From Bdellovibrionota bacterium (GTDB taxonomy: Bacteria; Bdellovibrionota_G; JALEGL01; DATDPG01): a stretch of DNA of 59,569 nt. Positions 18,830 to 27,324 of this stretch are shown here, one piece after another. Where the stretch lies: positions 1-59,569 of the forward strand of contig DATDPG010000019.1 of assembly GCA_035292885.1 (NCBI GenBank), read 5' to 3'. The notes under the pieces are model-generated. The model was not told where the DNA came from. It ran no database searches and saw only the letters and a program-made list of their open reading frames with translations. Each line of letters opens with the position of its first letter. Position 1 is the first letter of the stretch. A program made the translations under genes and the position numbers.

Positions 18830-19005
18830 ACTCCAAGGCTTCGTCTCCTCGGTTCACTACGGTCGCTACGACGGGGGCCCCTCCGCGCTTCCGCGATGCG
18901 CCACTTCGTGGTGTGACGCGGAAGGCGAGGGACCCTCGCCGAAGCAACCGAGGCGTGGACGAGGATTCGGAGCCCTGGAGCAAGGCGACCGAGGTCTTCT
19001 CCGGC
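18830..19005. repeat. Dense nested inverted-repeat patch
   Basis: A non-coding 260-bp gap between convergent genes holds a strong hairpin at 18889-18923: 7-bp TTCCGCG/CGCGGAA arms, one A/A mismatch, then 8 further pairs counting G-U, and a TTC loop. It is flanked by CCTCGGTT (18847) and AACCGAGG (18946), and the right flank contains GGCGAGGG-A-CCCTCGCC (18924-18940), itself a palindrome. No T-tract follows, so a simple terminator is unlikely. It could be a folded RNA, a mobile repeat remnant, or a convergent-transcription barrier. Confidence 0.6.
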
Positions 19006-19031
19006 GTCCAAGAAATTTAGCAGAACAAAAT

Positions 19032-19847
19032 TTAGGCCAATAGCTTGTTGAATGTGGAGACGAGTTCTTGGAGCGCGGCGGGTCGAAGGGGATTCGACCA
19101 TAGGCCCCCTTCTTTGAGCGAAGAGCCGACGATCATGGCGTCGGCGTGCGGAAGATATTCGGACAAATTCCGACTTGTGATTCCGGATCCGATCCATACG
19201 GGAATATTCACGGCTTCGGAAACCCGTTTCACTTTTTCCGGGTCCGCGGGGGAGGCCGTTTCCTTGCCGCTCACAATGACGCCGTCCGCGAGAAAACGCT
19301 CGGCCGCCGTCGCTTCTTGCACGATGTCGACATCCTGCGTGATCGCGTGAGCGGCGTGTTTTTTCTTAATATCGGCGATAATTTTCACGTCCTCGGCGCC
19401 GATGGATCGGCGGTAGCGAACAAGGTCCGCCGCGCAAGCGTCGATAAATCCGCTATGCGCGATATGGGCGTAGACAAACGCCTCGGCGCGCATGAACGAA
19501 GCACCCACGGCGTGTGCTACAGCGAGGGCCTCGCGGTTGGCGCCGGTCAAAATTTGAATGCCGAGAGGGATGCGCACCGATTTGCGCACCTCCTGTCCGA
19601 TCACCGTCATGGCGGCGGTTGTCGCGGGATCCGCCGTTCGAGCTGGATACGGCCGGTCATGCATGTTTTCAATCATGACGGCGTGGAAGCCGGCCTTTTC
19701 ATAAGCCTTCGCTTCCGACACCGCAGTTTCGACGATCGACTTCATCGCCAACTCCGAACGCGGGCTTCCGGGCAACGCACGAACATGGACCATTCCGATA
19801 AGGGCCTTCGGAGCGCCAAAGAGAGCCTTTGTCTCTGTCGGTCTCAC
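19032..19847 (-). CDS. BtpA/SgcQ-family TIM-barrel protein
   Basis: 271 residues starting at GTG 19847 (no ATG nearby, no clear ribosome site). A phosphate-binding TIM-barrel layout is seen: ALIGMVHVRALPGSP at the N-terminus, GFHAVMIENMHDRPYP, IPLGIQIL, FMRAEAFVYAHIAHSGFIDACA, ADGVIVSGKETASP, and the C-terminal glycine loop VWIGSGITSRNLSEYLPHADAMIVGSSLKEGG. Named after BtpA, needed for photosystem I stability in cyanobacteria, but the family is widespread in non-phototrophs where its role is unknown; nothing else here suggests photosynthesis. It stands alone, convergent to the lipoprotein pair and divergent from the ferritin-like gene. Confidence 0.9.
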   Translation of the reverse strand: MRPTETKALFGAPKALIGMVHVRALPGSPRSELAMKSIVETAVSEAKAYEKAGFHAVMIENMHDRPYPARTADPATTAAMTVIGQEVRKSVRIPLGIQILTGANREALAVAHAVGASFMRAEAFVYAHIAHSGFIDACAADLVRYRRSIGAEDVKIIADIKKKHAAHAITQDVDIVQEATAAERFLADGVIVSGKETASPADPEKVKRVSEAVNIPVWIGSGITSRNLSEYLPHADAMIVGSSLKEGGLWSNPLRPAALQELVSTFNKLLA

Positions 19848-19940
19848 GCGGGCAGATTAAGCGGGAACAAGATCGAGAGCAACTCCTGTACACCGACGGG
19901 CTCTTGGAATAGCCTCGCTCCCGAAAGGAGAAAAGCCGCC

Positions 19941-20438
19941 ATGGGAAGCAAAGGTCGTGAAATCGTTGGAATGGATGTCGAAGAATTAATTGGTCTGTTA
20001 AATCGGGCATTCGCCGATGAGTGGTTGGCGTATTATCAGTATTGGCTGGGCGCCAAGGTCGCCAAAGGACCCATGAAAGAAGCGGTGATCGCGGAACTAA
20101 TGCAACACGCGACGGACGAACTGCGCCATGCCGATATGGTCTCCAATCGAATTGTCCAACTCGGAGGCACACCGGTCACGACGCCGGAAAAGTGGAACAA
20201 ATTAACCAACTGTGGATACGACGCGCCGGAAAACCCGGATGTGGTCGAGCTTTTAAAACAGAACGTCAAAGGGGAGCAGTGCGCGATCGGGGTCTACAAG
20301 AAAATGATGGAACTGACGAAAGACAAGGACCCCGTTACGTACAACATGGTGCTCCAAATTCTGCAGGACGAGGTGCAGCACGAAGAAGATTTGCAGGCCC
20401 TTCAGGAAGATATCGGAATGATGCTCAAACCCCGCTGA
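19941..20438 (+). CDS. Ferritin-like di-iron protein (Dps/bacterioferritin-like)
   Basis: 165 residues from ATG 19941, with GAAAGGAG eleven bases upstream; the frame is open far upstream but only as antisense of btpA. Four-helix bundle signs: a first-helix Glu in AFADEWLAYYQYW, ExxH in ATDELRHAD, Glu in VKGEQCAIGVYKK, and ExxH in LQDEVQHEEDLQ, i.e. a full ferroxidase set. It is soluble and cytoplasmic. The family stores iron or removes peroxide with iron. The neighbour OsmC-type gene also belongs to peroxide defence. A sigma-70-like promoter begins 2 bp after its stop, so the next gene is independent. Confidence 0.9.
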   Translation: MGSKGREIVGMDVEELIGLLNRAFADEWLAYYQYWLGAKVAKGPMKEAVIAELMQHATDELRHADMVSNRIVQLGGTPVTTPEKWNKLTNCGYDAPENPDVVELLKQNVKGEQCAIGVYKKMMELTKDKDPVTYNMVLQILQDEVQHEEDLQALQEDIGMMLKPR

Positions 20439-20439
20439 C

Positions 20440-20468
20440 TTGACAAGCCGCTCGGATTGCGGGATAAA
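20440..20468 (+). promoter_or_regulatory. Predicted sigma-70 promoter of the first RRM gene
   Basis: TTGACA (20440-20445), a 17-bp spacer, then GATAAA (20463-20468), a perfect -35 and a 4/6 -10. It would leave an untranslated leader of roughly 105 nt before ATG 20582. Long leaders are usual for cold-inducible RNA-binding protein genes, though no cold-shock box is claimed here. Confidence 0.5.
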
Positions 20469-20581
20469 CGCCGCTGACAACAGTTTTGTAGGCCCGCCTA
20501 TCGATAGTTTTTCCGGTTAGATCGTTAATCGCGCTCCAAAACATAAACTTAAAATCAAGATAATCGGATAAGGAAAAGTTA

Positions 20582-20917
20582 ATGACTAAGAAGTTATTTA
20601 TTGGAAATTGCAGTTATACCCTCGACGAGACGGCCCTTCAGGCCTTTATCGAGTCGAACGGACTTCAGGTTTCGTCCGTACAAATTATTCGCGATCGTGA
20701 AACCGGTCGGTCCCGTGGATTCGGCTTTGCCGAACTCTCGGGCTCCGAAAGCGTTGAGAACGCGATTCAAGCTCTAAACGGCAAAGAGATCGACGGACGC
20801 CCTCTTACGGTGAATGAAGCCCGGGAGCGGCAGCCGAAGTTTTCAGCCGCTAATTACGGCGATTCAACGGGATCGCGCGATTATCGCGGCAACGGCAAAC
20901 GTTCCGCCCGCTGGTAA
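20582..20917 (+). CDS. RRM-domain RNA-binding protein (glycine-rich RBP type)
   Basis: 111 residues. One RNA recognition motif spans residues 3-82 with RNP2 LFIGNCSY and RNP1 RGFGFAEL in place, preceded by RDRETGRS, the usual basic loop. The short tail is rich in Gly, Ser, Arg and Asn (DYRGNGKRSARW), suited to single-stranded RNA. Bacterial RRM proteins of this size (cyanobacterial Rbp, other phyla) bind RNA and are often cold-induced. AAGGAAAAG provides the ribosome site. It has its own promoter and a strong terminator just after the stop. A paralogue with a longer Gly-rich tail lies on the other strand 2.2 kb away. Confidence 0.95.
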   Translation: MTKKLFIGNCSYTLDETALQAFIESNGLQVSSVQIIRDRETGRSRGFGFAELSGSESVENAIQALNGKEIDGRPLTVNEARERQPKFSAANYGDSTGSRDYRGNGKRSARW

Positions 20918-20930
20918 ACGCTGAATTTTA

Positions 20931-20964
20931 AACGGAAGCCTCTTCGGAGGCTTCCGTTATTTTT
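20931..20964 (+). terminator. Rho-independent terminator after the first RRM gene
   Basis: Perfect 12-bp stem AACGGAAGCCTC/GAGGCTTCCGTT closed by TTCG, then ATTTTT. It begins 13 bp after the RRM stop and overlaps the end of the convergent OsmC-type gene, whose stop lies inside the right arm; on that strand the stem is followed only by TTTAAAATT, so it may work weakly in both directions. Confidence 0.92.
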
Positions 20965-21382
20965 CGAGCTTGGCCGTAAGCGTAATGTTCGCTTTCAGCA
21001 CTTGCGAAACCGGACAATTCGCCTTTGCGTCGGCCACCAATTCATCGAACTTGGTTTGATTCGCGTTGGGAACTTTGGCGGTGAGATCCAAGTGCACCGT
21101 CGTGATCGTCCAATTTCCGCTGACCTGCTCCAGCGTCAATGTCGCTTGCGTTGAAAGTTTTTCAGGCGGGAAGCCCGCTTTGCTTAAGCGCGCCGATAAT
21201 GCCATCGTAAAACAGCCCGCGTGAGCCGCGGCGATCAGCTCTTCCGGATTGGTTCCCTTCCCGTTTTCAAAACGGCTTGTGAAGGAATACGGGGTATTGC
21301 TTAAAACTCCGCTGGCGGTGCTAAGCGTTCCCTTTCCTTTTTGCAGGTCGCCGGTCCAGACGGCTGAGGCGGTTCGTTTCAT
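20957..21382 (-). CDS. OsmC-family organic hydroperoxide reductase
   Basis: 141 residues starting at ATG 21382 with AAAGGAG eight bases upstream. The two redox cysteines are visible in AAHAGCFTMAL (about residue 57) and KANCPVSQVL (about 122), and the N-terminal ASAVWTGDLQKGKGTLST strand pair matches the OsmC (rather than Ohr) branch. Such proteins reduce organic peroxides as homodimers in the cytoplasm using dihydrolipoyl or thiol donors. The stop lies in the terminator arm shared with the convergent RRM gene. Together with the ferritin-like protein it suggests a small oxidative-stress neighbourhood, without evidence of coregulation. Confidence 0.93.
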   Translation of the reverse strand: MKRTASAVWTGDLQKGKGTLSTASGVLSNTPYSFTSRFENGKGTNPEELIAAAHAGCFTMALSARLSKAGFPPEKLSTQATLTLEQVSGNWTITTVHLDLTAKVPNANQTKFDELVADAKANCPVSQVLKANITLTAKLEK

Positions 21383-21454
21383 CGGTTCTCCTTTCGGGTT
21401 TTCCGCTTATACCATTTTCCTCAGTACGGCTCATGGGAAAGGAGCTTTGTCCCG

Positions 21455-21817
21455 ATGGATTTACTCCGTTTCGATTATGGCGTAAGAAAATCGACCGCGG
21501 ATCCTATGTGCCGAAAGGCTACCGGAATCTTCACGCGGCTCCTCTTGACCGAAGCCAAGCTTGTGTATGCCGCCGAGCCGAATCCCGAAATGCGGGCCAT
21601 TGCGGAAAGAGACCTATCAAGTTTCCCGAATTACCGCAGTGTGATCGCCACGGCGGAGCATACGAGGGATTCGTTAACGTTCGCGGAATCGATTACGCGA
21701 TACGGTGCGATGATCTCCGCACTTGAAGCTTTGTTCGAAGCTTATAAGGTGGGAGAAGGGGCTACGATGGAGCTTGAAACCAAGTTATTTCTGGGTGGGT
21801 ACGAGAGTGGGAAATAA
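21455..21817 (+). pseudogene. Collapsed SAM-dependent methyltransferase
   Basis: The 120-codon frame joins two ends of a class I methyltransferase. The start reads ATGIFTRLLLTEAKLVYAAEPNPEMRAIAE then FPNYRSVIATAEHT, the motif I to II region of UbiE-like enzymes, but the glycine-rich DxGxGTG is degraded to a sequence with Arg-Lys-Ala before Thr-Gly. After AEHTRDSLTF it jumps to ALEALFEAYKVGEGATMELETKLFLGGY, which matches the C-terminal end of the same family; about 130 central residues (motifs IV-VI) are missing. A catalytically competent product is unlikely. It ends 3 bp before the ROK kinase and may just be a relic in its leader. Confidence 0.65.
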
Positions 21818-21820
21818 ATC

Positions 21821-22756
21821 GTGAAGCGTAGAAACGAGAATCGACGGAGACCATCGGAACGGCAGGTTGCTTTGGCGATTGATATCGGCGGGACGAATCT
21901 GCGCGTTGCGATGGTGTCCCGCAATGGAACGATTCTGGGTCAACGAAGCGAGCCGACTCCGCGTGGGCGCGCGGAGAAGGCAATTTTGGCCCAAATCATC
22001 CGATTAACGCGCAATCTTTTTTCAATCGGCCGGAAAATCAAAGGCATCGGCGTGTCCGTCCCCGGTTTCTTGGATCGGTCTGGAAGCACGGTCTCCTACT
22101 CACCCAATTTCCCGAACTGGAGAAATGTTCAACTGGCGAAGTCCTTCCGGCGAGAACTTCAAATCCCCTGTTATCTCGAAAACGACGGTAACTGCGCCGC
22201 TTTGGGCGAACATTGGAAGGGAGCCGCTCGCGGGTTATCGGACGTCGTTTTTCTCACGTTAGGGACCGGTGTCGGTGGTGGAATCCTGATGAACGGTCAT
22301 TTGGTTCGAGGCGCGAGAGGGGGAGGGGCCGAACTAGGGCACATCATCGTGGACCCACGGGGTCACCTCTGTGGCTGCGGAAACCGTGGATGCTTGGAAG
22401 CCATGGCCTCCGGAACTGCCATGAAGAGGAGAACCGGGCGCTCAGCGGAGGAACTTTTCCGCCGGTCGCGCGGCGGCGACCGGAGGGCTCTGCGCACATT
22501 TGAGGAAATGGGAAGAGCGCTGGCCTCGGGAATCGCTTCACTCGCTTTCTGTCTGGATCCGGATCTGGTCGTTGTCGGAGGAAATCTCTCTCACGCGTTT
22601 TCGGCTTTTGCCCCGGCGATGAAACGGGAGCTTCGGCGTCGTTTGCGAAATCACCCGGCCCGAAATCTGGAGGTTGTTCGGGGCCGTTATCCCAACGACG
22701 CGAGTCTTTTGGGCGCCGCTTATCTGGTGTTTGCCGGGGGAAATCGCCGAGCCTGA
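21821..22756 (+). CDS. ROK-family sugar kinase (glucokinase-like)
   Basis: 311 residues from GTG 21821. ATP-binding DIGGTNLRVAMV near residue 20, sugar-contact loop LENDGNCAALGEHWKGAA with the catalytic Asp, GTGVGGGILMNG, and the ROK zinc site GHIIVDPRGHLCGCGNRGCLEAMASG (His and three Cys) are all intact. No N-terminal HTH is present, so it is a kinase, not a ROK repressor. Cytoplasmic phosphorylation of glucose, mannose or an N-acetylhexosamine is expected. GIY-YIG gene starts 12 bp downstream on the same strand. A link with the GH130 module 13 kb away is possible only at the level of sugar metabolism. Confidence 0.92.
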   Translation: MKRRNENRRRPSERQVALAIDIGGTNLRVAMVSRNGTILGQRSEPTPRGRAEKAILAQIIRLTRNLFSIGRKIKGIGVSVPGFLDRSGSTVSYSPNFPNWRNVQLAKSFRRELQIPCYLENDGNCAALGEHWKGAARGLSDVVFLTLGTGVGGGILMNGHLVRGARGGGAELGHIIVDPRGHLCGCGNRGCLEAMASGTAMKRRTGRSAEELFRRSRGGDRRALRTFEEMGRALASGIASLAFCLDPDLVVVGGNLSHAFSAFAPAMKRELRRRLRNHPARNLEVVRGRYPNDASLLGAAYLVFAGGNRRA

Positions 22757-22768
22757 TCCTTCCACCGT

Positions 22769-23047
22769 ATGGTCAAACGCAAATTCAATTCGTACGCGGA
22801 GGAATGGTGCGTTTACATCCTTCAAACGAAAGATGGAAAATTCTATACAGGCGTTACGAAGGATATCGATCGAAGGATGGACGAACACAAACGAACCGGA
22901 AAAGGCGCGAAGTTCTTCCGATTCTCGAAGCCTCGGAAGGTGGTTTTTAAGGAAAAGGTTTTGGGAAGATCTCCGGCTCTCAAAAGAGAGGCGGCCATCA
23001 AGAAGCTCTCGCGCCGCGCGAAGCTTGAACTCTTAAAGCTCAAATAA
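22769..23047 (+). CDS. GIY-YIG nuclease-fold protein (UPF0213/YhbQ type)
   Basis: 92 residues, a stand-alone GIY-YIG domain: CVYILQTKDGKFYTGVTKDIDRRMDEH gives the (G/V)IY-(Y/F)xG pair and the basic Arg, followed by FFRFSKPRKVVFKEKVLGRSPALKREAAIKKL with the conserved Glu of the YhbQ group. These small proteins have weak or repair-linked nuclease activity; most are of unknown role. It lies 12 bp after the ROK kinase and converges on the second RRM gene, with a terminator hairpin between them. Confidence 0.92.
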   Translation: MVKRKFNSYAEEWCVYILQTKDGKFYTGVTKDIDRRMDEHKRTGKGAKFFRFSKPRKVVFKEKVLGRSPALKREAAIKKLSRRAKLELLKLK

Positions 23048-23088
23048 AAACCGCCCCTCTCCAGCCGTTACCGGCCAAAGAGGGGCGG
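23046..23088 (-). terminator. Rho-independent terminator for the second RRM gene
   Basis: CCGCCCCTCT (23051) pairs with AGAGGGGCGG (23079-23088) around an 18-nt loop; read on the minus strand the stem is followed by TTTTTATTTG. On the plus strand it is followed by GGAAAAAGG, so it serves the minus-strand gene ending at 23108. Confidence 0.85.
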
Positions 23089-23107
23089 GGAAAAAGGATT
23101 TTCTAAA

Positions 23108-23452
23108 TTACCAGCGCTTGCCGCGGCCACCGCGATCCCGGTTGCCGCCACCGCCGCCGCCGCCGCCGAAACCACCACTGCGGTTTCCGCCGCCGCTCCG
23201 CGGCTCCATCGGACGGGCTTCGTTCACCGTAAGCGCACGACCTTCGTGCTCGGTGCCGTTCAGCTTTGCAATCGCTTCTTTCGCCTCGGCGTCCGTGGAC
23301 ATCTCGACGAAACCAAAACCCTTGCTCCGACCCGTGTCCCGGTCGGTAATGATCTTTGCGGATTCGACGGTGCCGAAAGCCGAGAACATTTCCGTGAGGG
23401 AAGTGTCGTTAATAGAAAAGGGTAAATTACCTACGTACAGTTTCTTGTTCAT
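23108..23452 (-). CDS. RRM-domain RNA-binding protein with Gly/Arg-rich tail
   Basis: 114 residues from ATG 23452, with AAGGAAAAC upstream; the frame extends to 23578 but without family features. One RRM (residues 2-80): RNP2 LYVGNLPF, RNP1 KGFGFVEM, and the usual DRDTGRS loop. The tail is nearly pure Gly with Arg and Asn (RSGGGNRSGGFGGGGG, then GNRDRGGRGKRW), a closer match to the typical bacterial/plant glycine-rich RNA-binding proteins than its neighbour. It likely binds RNA with low specificity, perhaps in the cold. It has a strong terminator. The upstream leader (to about 23600) is gene-free, allowing long-UTR control. Confidence 0.96.
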   Translation of the reverse strand: MNKKLYVGNLPFSINDTSLTEMFSAFGTVESAKIITDRDTGRSKGFGFVEMSTDAEAKEAIAKLNGTEHEGRALTVNEARPMEPRSGGGNRSGGFGGGGGGGGNRDRGGRGKRW

Positions 23453-23682
23453 TTGTTTTCCTTCTTTCGAGGATTGTTGCCACGAAAGAGGATCAAAGCA
23501 CCATGCCGAACACTCCCTGAGGCGACGGCGAATGCTTTTGCCACAATTCGCGGTACGTGTCAATCGGCGCAACGTCACGAGAAGAGTCTGTCTGGTGGTC
23601 GTTCAAACTTCAGTCAATCGAATAAATATGCATAGTTTCAAAGACTTCCGGCATACGGAGAATTTAACGCCAGGCAGCATAA

Positions 23683-26600
23683 ATGATCTGGATCATGGTC
23701 CCTTCAACCGTTTACCCGGACAGTGGAACAGTGAAGAAAAACAGCTCGGTCATGTTGGACGCCAACGAAGCCGTCGGTTCGATTGCGTACCGCACGAATG
23801 AAGTCATCGCCATCTATCCCATCACCCCGTCATCGCCGATGGGGGAATGGGCGGATGAGTGGGCCGCCAAAGGGATGAAAAACATCTTCGGCGATGTTCC
23901 GGAGGTCGTGGAGATGCAATCCGAGGGCGGCGTGGCGGGAGCGGTGCACGGCGCTTTGCAGACCGGCGCTCTCACAACAACATTCACGGCTTCACAAGGG
24001 TTGTTGCTGATGATCCCCAATCTTTACAAGATTGCGGGAGAGCTGACGCCATTTACGTTGCATGTGGCGGCGCGAACCGTGGCCACGCACGCTCTTTCGA
24101 TTTTCGGCGATCACTCGGATGTCATGGCTTGCCGGCCAACCGGCTTCGCCTTTCTCTGCTCCAATTCCGTTCAAGAAGCCCAAGATCTGGCGCTGATCGC
24201 ACAGATGGCTTCGCTCGAATCTCGCATTCCCTTCCTCCACTTCTTTGACGGATTTCGAACGTCCCACGAGATCGCAAAGATCGAGCCGCTTTCCGACGAC
24301 GATCTGAAAGCGTTGACCGATCCCAAAAGGATTTCCGAGTTCCGAAACCGTTCGCTCACTCCCGATCGGCCGGTGATCCGCGGGACGGCGCAAAATCCCG
24401 ACGCGTTCTTTCAAGCCAGAGAGGCCTGCAATCCCTGGTACTCCAACTGCGCTTCCGTCGTTCAGCAGATGATGGATCGATTCGGCGAACGGAGTGGGCG
24501 GCGATACCGGCTTTTCGATTACGTCGGCCACCCCCAGGCCGAACGTGTCATCGTCATGATGGGATCGGGGGCGGAGACGGCGCTGGAAGTCGTGGAGGAA
24601 AGGGCGGGTCGAGGCGAGAAAGTCGGCCTCGTATGCGTACGCCTTTATCGACCCTTCGACGTTGGGGCGCTATGCCGAGCGCTCCCCGCGAGCGTGAAAT
24701 CGATCGCCGTACTCGACCGGACGAAGGAACCGGGCGGCCCGGGCGAGCCGCTCTATTTGGATGTCGTGTGCGCCCTGCACGAAACGCGTGCCGACGGATC
24801 CTCGGAAAAAGCGTTCCCCCGAATCGTGGCCGGGCGGTACGGGCTTTCCTCGAAAGAGTTCACGCCGGCCATGGTGAAGGCGGTGTTCTCGAATCTGAAG
24901 CAGGCCGTGCCGAAGAACCGTTTCACCGTCGGAATCAACGACGATGTGTCTCGTACGTCGCTTCCATTCGAGTCGGCGCCCGAACCGCGGCGTGAGGGAG
25001 TGACCGAAGCGCTATTTTTCGGCCTCGGATCGGACGGAACCGTGGGGGCCAATAAGAACTCGATCAAGATCATTGGTGAAGGGACCGATCTTTACGCCCA
25101 AGGATATTTTGTCTACGACTCGAAAAAGGCGGGGGCGATGACCGCGTCGCACCTCCGCTTCGGAAAGAAACCGATTCACTCGACGTATCAAATCCAAGAG
25201 GCCGATTTCGTTGCGTGCCATCAGTTCAATTTTCTCGAAAAGCTGGAGATCCTGGAATTTGCCAGGGCGGGCGCCACGGTCCTTCTCAATGCGCCGTATC
25301 CGATCGATCGGGTGTGGGAGCATCTTCCGAAAGAGGCGCAGGAAGCGATCGTTCAGAAAAAACTCCGCGTCTATTCAATTGAGGCGGACAAAATCGCCTT
25401 AGAAGCCGGGATAAAGGGGCGGGTCAACACGATCATGCAGGTTTGCTTCTTTGCGCTTTCCTCGGTGCTCTCGAAGGATGAAGCTATCGCCGCGATCAAA
25501 GGCGCGATTCAAAAAACGTACGCCAAGCGCGGTCCCGACGTGGTCCGGCAGAACATCGAGGCCGTGGACCAGACTCTGGCGCATTTGCATGAACTGCCCG
25601 TGCCGGCGTCGCCGAAATGGTCCGCTCCGCGCCTGCCGATGGTCGCCGGCGAGGCGCCCGATCTGGTGCAGCGTGTGACGGCGCTCATGATGGCAAACAA
25701 AGGGGACCTGCTTCCCGTCAGCGCATTCCCGCCCGACGGCACGTGGCCGACGGGGACGAGCCGCTGGGAAAAACGAAATCTCGCGTCGGAAATCCCGGCG
25801 TGGGATCCGAGCATCTGTATCCAGTGCAACAAATGCGCGCTGATCTGCCCGCACGCGGCGATCCGTGCCAAAGTTTATTCACCCGGAGATCTCGCTCAAG
25901 CGCCTCCAACGTTCAAATCGAACGAATTTAAGAGCCACGATCTTCCGGGAATGAAATACACCATCCAGGTCGCGCCGGAAGATTGCACGGGATGCACGCT
26001 CTGCGTGATGGTTTGCCCCGCGAAGGACAAGTCGAATCCGAAACACAAGGCGATCGACATGGTTCCTCAGAGACCGATCCGGGAAACGGAAATCGCCAAC
26101 TATGCGTTCTTTCTGCAAGTTCGGGAGGCGGATCGGACGAAGATCAAAGCCGACGTCAAAGGTTCGCAGTTTCTCCAACCGCTTTTCGAGTATTCGGGAG
26201 CGTGCGCCGGTTGCGGAGAGACGCCTTACCTGAAACTCTTGACCCAGCTGTTTGGAGATCGCCTGATGATCGCCAACGCCACCGGCTGTTCGTCGATTTA
26301 CGGCGGCAACCTTCCGACGACGCCGTACTCGAAAAATCGAGAAGGGCGGGGGCCGGTCTGGTCGAATTCGTTGTTTGAAGACAATGCCGAATTTGGTTTC
26401 GGCTACCGCTTGGGGCAGGACGCCAAAGTCCGCATGGTGCGGCGTCTGGTGGAGACGCTTCAACCCGACTTGGGAGATGAATTTGTACGGCAACTTCTCG
26501 ATTCGCCGCAGACGACCGAGGAAGAAATCTCCGCGCAGCGGAAACGGGTGGAGGATCTTAAGGGCCGCCTGCGAAAAAATTCGCGGCCCGAGGCTCCCCA

Positions 26601-27324
26601 ACTTCTCGAATTGGCCGACGAGCTGGTGCGCAAGAGCATTTGGATCGTCGGAGGGGACGGGTGGGCTTACGATATCGGCTTCGGAGGCTTGGACCACGTG
26701 CTTGCCATGGGGAAGAACGTCAATCTTTTGGTATTGGACACCGAGGTCTATTCGAATACGGGAGGGCAGCAGTCCAAATCCACACCCATGGGCGCCGCGG
26801 CAAAATTCGCCATGGCCGGACGCGAACTTCCCAAGAAGGATCTTGGGATGATGGCGATGACGTATGGGCATATCTATGTCGCTCGCGTGGCACTGGGAGC
26901 CAAAGATGCTCAAACGGTGCGGGCATTCATGGAAGCCGAATCGTACGACGGCCCGTCGATGATCATCGCTTACAGCCACTGCATTGCACACGGGTACAAC
27001 ATGGCTTACGGGCCTGCGCAACAGAAGCTGGCCGTCGATTCGGGAATCTGGCCGCTCTACCGATTTGATCCGCGCCGTGTGGCCGAAAACCAGCCGCCGC
27101 TGCAACTCGATTCGCCTCCTCCCAAGAGCCGGCCGATTGACTACATGCAAGGAGAGACCCGTTTTCGTATGGCCGAGAAAATCGATCCGAAACGATTTCA
27201 ACGCCTGATGCAGAAGGCGGTTCGGCAGGCGGCCGACCGTTGGTCGATTTACGAGCAGCTCGCCGGCTTGCGGATCCCCAGAGACGACGGTAAGGACGGC
27301 ACGGGGAATGGAAGCCGTGGCTGA
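23683..27324 (+). CDS. nifJ: Pyruvate:ferredoxin (flavodoxin) oxidoreductase, single-chain
   Basis: 1213 residues, the usual length of homodimeric PFOR. It oxidises pyruvate with CoA to acetyl-CoA and CO2, reducing ferredoxin. Order: domain I with IAIYPITPSSPMGEWADEW and the CoA-site GDHSDVMA (residues 25-260), domain II, gamma domain (GLGSDGTVGANKNSIKIIGE), two 4Fe-4S motifs CIQCNKCALICP and CTGCTLCVMVCP, then the TPP domain with CAGCGETPY, NATGCSSIYGG, GGDGWAYDIGFGGLDHVLA and LDTEVYSNTGGQQSKSTP. The start is uncertain: ATG 23683, GTG 23731 or ATG 23752 are possible and family comparison favours the two later ones. The next gene overlaps the 3' end by 17 bp. Oxygen sensitivity suggests anaerobic metabolism. 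Confidence 0.96.
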   Translation: MIWIMVPSTVYPDSGTVKKNSSVMLDANEAVGSIAYRTNEVIAIYPITPSSPMGEWADEWAAKGMKNIFGDVPEVVEMQSEGGVAGAVHGALQTGALTTTFTASQGLLLMIPNLYKIAGELTPFTLHVAARTVATHALSIFGDHSDVMACRPTGFAFLCSNSVQEAQDLALIAQMASLESRIPFLHFFDGFRTSHEIAKIEPLSDDDLKALTDPKRISEFRNRSLTPDRPVIRGTAQNPDAFFQAREACNPWYSNCASVVQQMMDRFGERSGRRYRLFDYVGHPQAERVIVMMGSGAETALEVVEERAGRGEKVGLVCVRLYRPFDVGALCRALPASVKSIAVLDRTKEPGGPGEPLYLDVVCALHETRADGSSEKAFPRIVAGRYGLSSKEFTPAMVKAVFSNLKQAVPKNRFTVGINDDVSRTSLPFESAPEPRREGVTEALFFGLGSDGTVGANKNSIKIIGEGTDLYAQGYFVYDSKKAGAMTASHLRFGKKPIHSTYQIQEADFVACHQFNFLEKLEILEFARAGATVLLNAPYPIDRVWEHLPKEAQEAIVQKKLRVYSIEADKIALEAGIKGRVNTIMQVCFFALSSVLSKDEAIAAIKGAIQKTYAKRGPDVVRQNIEAVDQTLAHLHELPVPASPKWSAPRLPMVAGEAPDLVQRVTALMMANKGDLLPVSAFPPDGTWPTGTSRWEKRNLASEIPAWDPSICIQCNKCALICPHAAIRAKVYSPGDLAQAPPTFKSNEFKSHDLPGMKYTIQVAPEDCTGCTLCVMVCPAKDKSNPKHKAIDMVPQRPIRETEIANYAFFLQVREADRTKIKADVKGSQFLQPLFEYSGACAGCGETPYLKLLTQLFGDRLMIANATGCSSIYGGNLPTTPYSKNREGRGPVWSNSLFEDNAEFGFGYRLGQDAKVRMVRRLVETLQPDLGDEFVRQLLDSPQTTEEEISAQRKRVEDLKGRLRKNSRPEAPQLLELADELVRKSIWIVGGDGWAYDIGFGGLDHVLAMGKNVNLLVLDTEVYSNTGGQQSKSTPMGAAAKFAMAGRELPKKDLGMMAMTYGHIYVARVALGAKDAQTVRAFMEAESYDGPSMIIAYSHCIAHGYNMAYGPAQQKLAVDSGIWPLYRFDPRRVAENQPPLQLDSPPPKSRPIDYMQGETRFRMAEKIDPKRFQRLMQKAVRQAADRWSIYEQLAGLRIPRDDGKDGTGNGSRG

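Noticed and set aside
19032-19847. BtpA gene taken as evidence for phototrophy
   Set aside because: The family is common in non-phototrophs and no pigment or reaction-centre gene is present.
19146-19940. Open plus-strand frame upstream of the ferritin-like gene
   Set aside because: It is antisense to the BtpA-family gene; the start at 19941 has a clear ribosome site and family N-terminus.
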